Of a stretch of DNA of 64,000 bases, positions 60,008 through 64,000 are shown in pieces (the stretch's first letter is position 1; each line of letters starts with the position of its first letter). Under the pieces are notes generated by a model that worked only from the letters and a program-made list of their open reading frames with translations, ran no database searches and was not told the DNA's origin. Source of the DNA: Schaalia sp. Marseille-Q2122 (lineage in GTDB: Bacteria; Actinomycetota; Actinomycetes; Actinomycetales; Actinomycetaceae); contig NZ_CAHJXR010000003.1 of the NCBI RefSeq assembly GCF_903645355.1, forward strand, positions 403,698 through 467,697, read 5' to 3'. A program made the translations under genes and the position numbers.

Positions 60008-62725
60008 TCACTCGCTGTGTCCCTCATCGTCAGGGCGTGAACGACGAAGGCGGTCATACACCAGCGGCACAAGTGCGGTCATTATCACCAGCACTACACT
60101 CAGAGCGGAGATGAGGAGGGCCTCGTCAAGGTAGCGCGGGTGGTATTCAAGAGAAACTTCATGGTCCCCGGCGTCAACGGCTATCGCAACGGTACCATCC
60201 TCACGATTAATGATCTCTGAGCGCTCAGAGTCCACGATCGCGACGAAGTTGCGCGCCGCCGCTTGAGCAATGACGACCTGCCCAGGTGAAGCAGCCCTGA
60301 CCTCAAGGCTCACGATATCGCCTGTGTCCTCGGTGATGGTGATCGCGGGGTCAGTAATGGCGGGCTGTCCTGTGCGTCCGTGTGCTTCAAAGCGAATGCG
60401 CGGTAAAGCGGTGGTGCGTTCCCACACGAGGGTGTCCTCTCCGGCAAAGACCAACGGGAAACGCTCATCGCCATGATTGAGGAAGAATCCTTGACCATCG
60501 GCAGACGTTTGGATCTGGGGAGTGTGTGAGCCAGAAGTTGGTCGGGCAGTGACGCGCACGCTGAGATCAACATCTTTATCGGACAGCCCCCTGAGCGACA
60601 AACCGATAGGAACCTGTGTGCGTTCGCCTCGAGGGAATACCTGCAAGTGATTTTCTACGTGCTGACCTAAGGAGTTGCGTGCCTCAACAGAGACGGTTGC
60701 TTCATCAGCTTTGTCAACAATGACGACCAAGCCGTTGATGCCTTCGATGTTAGCGGCGAGGGTGAGATCGAGGCCCGAGGGGGGAATAGGCGTCCAGTGG
60801 TCACCTTCGGGAGCATCGTAACTACCGGGGAGGGGGACAAGAGTAGTAGGACTTGCCGGGATGAGCTCGGTTGCAGCTGCGGCGACGTATCGCACGCCGA
60901 GCTTGTCAAGGGCAGGATTGTCAAATGCTGTGCTGCGAGTTTGCTCGAGGAAACTATACGTACCTCCACCGACGAAAACCGTAGGATCCGCCTCTTGTAA
61001 TGCGGCCTTCCACTCAGGGGTGACGAAGGCATGACCATTGACCATGCGGATGCCATAAATATTGGGAACATTGGGGCGGAGGGCCAAACCGACGGTGGCA
61101 AGTTGGTTGTGCCCGACTGAATCTGCGAGGAAATCAAGGACCTCTGAATGCGGGTAGACCTCGTGAGTGTCGGCCACCGGCCAGAAGTACTGCAATGCAG
61201 GCAGGGGTTGGAAAGCGATCGTCGCCAGCAAAGCAGACAGCGTGAGGGGGCGTAAAAGCTCAACGCGGACAGCGAGCCACATGAGTATGGAGATGATTAC
61301 CAGCGGTATCACAGCAATGGCAGCATCCGGAAGGTAGAAGTCAGGGTGGGGAATGTCGGGATTGCGTGAGGTAATGCCGATGGCGTATCCGAGGGCCAGT
61401 GTTGTGACAGTGACGGTCACAGCAGATGTCACTGAAAAACCTGGTTGGAGGCGTTTCCATCCCACCCAATGGCCCCTGGGAGAATGCCCTTCAAGCCACA
61501 TGATCCCTAGGCCAGCGAAGACAGCGATAGGTAAGGCGAGTTGGGCTCGGAGTCGACCGGGGGGATTATTTGCGAGCAAAGGAAGATCGCGGAAGAGCCT
61601 TCCCCAATCCAGCACATCTTGGTAGGAAACAAAAGCGACAACAAACAGGCATGTCCCAATGAACACTGAGGCGACGGAGAGAGGGAGGGCACCGCGCAGA
61701 AGGGCAAGGCATCCAAGAACAGCAGCAACCAGTACTGCTGCACCAATGAAGGCTGCCGCATCTTGAGGCGAAAAAGGGATATTCAGTCCGCGGGGAAGAA
61801 GCGTTGTCATCCACCGCACCGGAAGATCTTGGAGACTGGACCAGGTGGAGCGATATTCCAGGTCAGCATCAGAGACGATCGTCGTTGCGAAGGGGATGAG
61901 TTGAAATGCGGCGATTCCGAATCCAGTGATAACGGCGAGAAGAAGTCCGCCGAGGAGGGCGGCGCTTGTGCGGATCTTCCTCCAGGAGAAGGTGGGGACG
62001 ATGGTCGGAGAAAGGCTCCTTACCAAGGAATAAATACCCGCAACGACAAGGGAATGGCCGGCAACAACTGGGAAGCCTCCCAGGAGGAGGAAGGCGACAG
62101 CTAAGGCGACTGGCACGAGATCGCGAACTCGCCGCTCCTGAAGGAAGCGTTCAATCGACCAGAGCAGCATGGGAATGAAAGCGACGACGGTGCTTTGAGG
62201 CCACCCGTTCCACGCAATTGAAAAACCTGAGAATGCAGTGGCAAATCCTGTGACGAGGGATGCAAGGGGAGTGAAACGGAGGCGGCGGGCGAACAAGTAA
62301 GCGAAACCTGCGCAGAAAGCTGCTTCTGCCAGTGTGACCCACGCCGGAGCGATAGTGGTTGGGAGCAGCAGCCATAGGAAGCGGGTTGGGGTGAGCAGCG
62401 CCAAGGACGGGGATGCCAGAAGCGGTGCGCCGCCTTGTACGAGATTCGACTGTAGAGGCCAGTCGCCTTCCGAGAGTCGATCTGTTACTTCAAAGAGAGC
62501 GGGTATCTGGGCATCTATTTGGTCTGTGATATAAGGATTTCCCTCATGCTGGTCCTGAGCAGTGGGGAGTGCCGACCAGGGAGTGAAACGGTCAAGCATG
62601 TCGTAGCCGGTGAGAACCTGGTAGCCAAGCAGCGGTTTGGCGAGCTGGATACCGAGCATAGTCACGATTGCAGCCCAGAAAACGACGATGGGTATCAGGC
62701 GTTTCAAGCGTGGGTGATTGAGCAT
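60008..62725 (-). CDS. Large YfhO-like polytopic membrane protein
   Basis: The 905-residue protein has about 12-14 membrane helices in its first two thirds. The first extracytoplasmic loop contains LTGYDMLDRFTPW and the region ADQIDAQIPALFEV, as in YfhO-type GT-C proteins, which add sugars to teichoic acid in Firmicutes. The C-terminal ~330 residues are a beta-rich outer domain, followed by a last helix (LLISALSVVLVIMTALVPLVY) and an Arg-rich end. ATG 62725 follows AAGGGT. It likely decorates the wall polymer outside the cell (inference). An 8-bp repeat lies 52 bp upstream. Confidence 0.82.
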   Translation of the reverse strand: MLNHPRLKRLIPIVVFWAAIVTMLGIQLAKPLLGYQVLTGYDMLDRFTPWSALPTAQDQHEGNPYITDQIDAQIPALFEVTDRLSEGDWPLQSNLVQGGAPLLASPSLALLTPTRFLWLLLPTTIAPAWVTLAEAAFCAGFAYLFARRLRFTPLASLVTGFATAFSGFSIAWNGWPQSTVVAFIPMLLWSIERFLQERRVRDLVPVALAVAFLLLGGFPVVAGHSLVVAGIYSLVRSLSPTIVPTFSWRKIRTSAALLGGLLLAVITGFGIAAFQLIPFATTIVSDADLEYRSTWSSLQDLPVRWMTTLLPRGLNIPFSPQDAAAFIGAAVLVAAVLGCLALLRGALPLSVASVFIGTCLFVVAFVSYQDVLDWGRLFRDLPLLANNPPGRLRAQLALPIAVFAGLGIMWLEGHSPRGHWVGWKRLQPGFSVTSAVTVTVTTLALGYAIGITSRNPDIPHPDFYLPDAAIAVIPLVIISILMWLAVRVELLRPLTLSALLATIAFQPLPALQYFWPVADTHEVYPHSEVLDFLADSVGHNQLATVGLALRPNVPNIYGIRMVNGHAFVTPEWKAALQEADPTVFVGGGTYSFLEQTRSTAFDNPALDKLGVRYVAAAATELIPASPTTLVPLPGSYDAPEGDHWTPIPPSGLDLTLAANIEGINGLVVIVDKADEATVSVEARNSLGQHVENHLQVFPRGERTQVPIGLSLRGLSDKDVDLSVRVTARPTSGSHTPQIQTSADGQGFFLNHGDERFPLVFAGEDTLVWERTTALPRIRFEAHGRTGQPAITDPAITITEDTGDIVSLEVRAASPGQVVIAQAAARNFVAIVDSERSEIINREDGTVAIAVDAGDHEVSLEYHPRYLDEALLISALSVVLVIMTALVPLVYDRLRRSRPDDEGHSE

Positions 62726-62776
62726 TGTGGTGACCCTTGCTGGCGTGTCAGGAAAACTAAGTAGGCTGCGTGTTAC

Positions 62777-62808
62777 GACAAGCAGACAAGCAGACAAGCA
62801 GACAAGCA
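62777..62808. repeat. 8-bp tandem repeat, 4 exact copies
   Basis: GACAAGCA repeated four times without error, 52 bp upstream of the YfhO-like gene and 35 bp past the stop of the surface-protein gene. Copy-number change would alter promoter spacing or an upstream frame. Confidence 0.92.
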
Positions 62809-62842
62809 AGTCTACTAGAACCAGGTGTCTCGAACTATGTGT

Positions 62843-64000
62843 CTAGAACCATGCTTTGAGCAGTCTCCAGAGGTTTCGATTGCCGTAGGAGGAACAGGAA
62901 TCCCCGACTCCATACATGTTGTTTAATGCTGCTGTATTAGGTTGGTATGGCGTGTAATTGTAGAGGGCGGCGGTTGCGCGGTTCTGGGGTGTCACCGCTG
63001 ATGAACCGCAAGACGCTGAGGGATGGAACTGGATCTGGGAGGTCCTCCCAACTGCGAAATTGTATCGGTGAGGCTCCTTCACGTACTTCACCAAGCGGGC
63101 GGCAGCCCCGTAGACCTGCTTGGAGAATCCCGCTTGAGAGGGATCGCACGTGCCGTAGTCGGGGCAGGAAAGACCCATTGCACGCTGGTAACGGGTTCGC
63201 GTTAATGCATTGCCTGAAGCTGTGATGAGGCCCTGTTCTTTTTGCAGCATGACAATCAGTACTTGTGGATTGATCCCGCAGGCCTTAGCTGCTTTGTTGA
63301 TGATCTGGGCGGCGGAATCGGAGTGTCCGGCACTAAAAGGTGTGCAGTAGGGCAGGGACATCGGCAGGGTCCGCTCGGTGTAGTGCTTGAGGCAAGGGAC
63401 GCCCTGAGATCCCGCACGGCAGGAGCGGCCTTTGTCATTGAGGAAGCTCTGAATGGCGGAGGCATCCATGGTGTTGGGAGCAAATAGTTGGTCGTCAGTG
63501 ATGATAGAAGCCGGATTAAACCCTGATCGATGTCCGCCCTCCAGGGTTGTGGTGCGGCATCCGAGGTGGGTGTTGGTGCCTCCGCCTTGGTTGAGGGCGG
63601 TGACGCAGATGGTGTGGGTGCCGGGTTTGGCGGGCAGGGTGAGGTTGAAGCCGGTGGTGTTGCGGGTCAGGGAGAAGGCGCGTTGGACGTCGGAGCGTGG
63701 GGTGTTGGCTGTTGCGGTGTGTGTGGTGCCGTTGATGGTGGCGTGGATGGAGATGGGGGTGGGGGTGTCGTGGTCGAAGGTCCATCCCTTGACGGTCAGG
63801 GTTTGTTTGGTGGTGTTGGGGATGATTTCTTCGAAGTTGCCGCGAGGGCTGGTGGGCTGGGTGGGGGGAGGTGCCAGGGTTGTGGTGCGGCATCCGAGGT
63901 GGGTGTTGGTGCCTCCGCCTTGGTTGAGGGCGGTGACGCAGATGGTGTGGGTGCCGGGTTTGGCGGGCAGGGTGAGGTTGAAGCCGGTGGTGTTGCGGGT
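62843..64000 (-). CDS. Repeat-containing surface protein with lysozyme-like C-terminal domain, 5' end cut by window edge
   Basis: The frame is open from the right edge to the stop at 62843 (386 visible residues). The N-terminal visible part is a 111-residue repeat: NFEEIIPNTTKQTLTVKGW, then TPRSDVQRAFSLTRNTTGFN and TICVTALNQGGGTNTHLGC. After GFNPASIITDDQLFAPNTMDASAIQSFLN comes a domain with INPQVLIVMLQKEQGLITAS, whose Glu sits where lytic transglycosylases have theirs, and HPSASCGSS and YNYTPYQPNTAALNN motifs. Many Cys residues suggest an exported, disulfide-bonded protein. It could cleave or bind peptidoglycan (inference). A shorter start at ATG 63469 is unlikely because the fold begins before it. 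Confidence 0.8.
   Translation of the reverse strand, partial: TRNTTGFNLTLPAKPGTHTICVTALNQGGGTNTHLGCRTTTLAPPPTQPTSPRGNFEEIIPNTTKQTLTVKGWTFDHDTPTPISIHATINGTTHTATANTPRSDVQRAFSLTRNTTGFNLTLPAKPGTHTICVTALNQGGGTNTHLGCRTTTLEGGHRSGFNPASIITDDQLFAPNTMDASAIQSFLNDKGRSCRAGSQGVPCLKHYTERTLPMSLPYCTPFSAGHSDSAAQIINKAAKACGINPQVLIVMLQKEQGLITASGNALTRTRYQRAMGLSCPDYGTCDPSQAGFSKQVYGAAARLVKYVKEPHRYNFAVGRTSQIQFHPSASCGSSAVTPQNRATAALYNYTPYQPNTAALNNMYGVGDSCSSYGNRNLWRLLKAWF
63541..64000 (-). repeat. 333-bp tandem repeat in surface-protein gene
   Basis: Bases 63541-63667 recur without change at 63874-64000, an offset of 333 bp (111 codons). Further copies may lie beyond the right edge. Confidence 0.93.

Noticed and set aside
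1..64000. tRNA, rRNA, insertion sequences, prophage or integrase genes
   Set aside because: I looked for cloverleaf-like segments, transposase and integrase motifs in the gaps and frames and saw none that I could support.

Overview
The window is chromosomal DNA of a high-GC Gram-positive bacterium, most likely an oral or mucosal actinomycete of the Actinomyces/Schaalia group. I infer this from the GC-rich codons, the actinobacterial order of a stand-alone SH3-like domain gene, fdxA and dapC, an LPXTG-type (LAATG) surface protein, and a large rhamnan-type cell-wall glycan locus. The genus call is inference; there is no rRNA or other marker in the window.

Region 1 (1-6.7 kb) is a sugar-utilisation locus. 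It holds a GH13 trehalose synthase (cut by the left edge), a LacI-type repressor and, divergently, a decayed AglEFG-type alpha-glucoside ABC transporter. The binding protein and the permease each carry a frameshift at an A5 tract, and the permease is a fusion of an AglF-like front half to an AglG-like back half. An alpha/beta hydrolase with a repeat-built N-terminus follows.

Region 2 (6.7-29.2 kb) is mostly housekeeping: a CMP/dCMP-deaminase-fold protein, a wall-anchored secreted nuclease/phosphatase, a GNAT enzyme, a bPH2 protein, a hexose-phosphate mutarotase, an AbiEi/DUF559-type protein, TypA, ferredoxin, DapC, citrate synthase, DapD, Maf, a class III adenylate cyclase, a two-component system, PurK, PurE and GalE. 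It is studded with one short palindrome family: 17 near-complete copies between 6.7 and 28.2 kb, plus partial copies. The element has arms CCGCGAGTGGTC and GACCACTCGCGG around a 10-nt centre, often extended by T/A runs. Most copies lie 16-130 bp after a stop codon, but three lie in frame inside coding sequences (mutarotase, DapC, PurK). That resembles Rickettsia palindromic elements, but much shorter. I regard this as the most unusual signal in the window.

Region 3 (29.4-64 kb) is a cell-surface polysaccharide locus: two LCP ligases, two GT2/DUF2304 pairs, two Wzx-like flippases, many glycosyltransferases, large membrane proteins (DUF2142, GT-C, YfhO-like), a GtrA protein and glucose-1-phosphate thymidylyltransferase. 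It contains a plausible complete five-enzyme route from UDP-GlcNAc to a UDP-2,3-diacetamido-uronic acid (dehydrogenase, oxidoreductase, aminotransferase, acetyltransferase, 2-epimerase). An ABC exporter (permease plus Wzt-type ATPase) sits in one operon with RgpF/WbsX-type rhamnan glycosyltransferases. The window ends in a surface protein with a 111-residue repeat and a lysozyme-like C-terminal domain. The palindrome occurs only once in this 35-kb locus, which suggests a different history from the region to its left.
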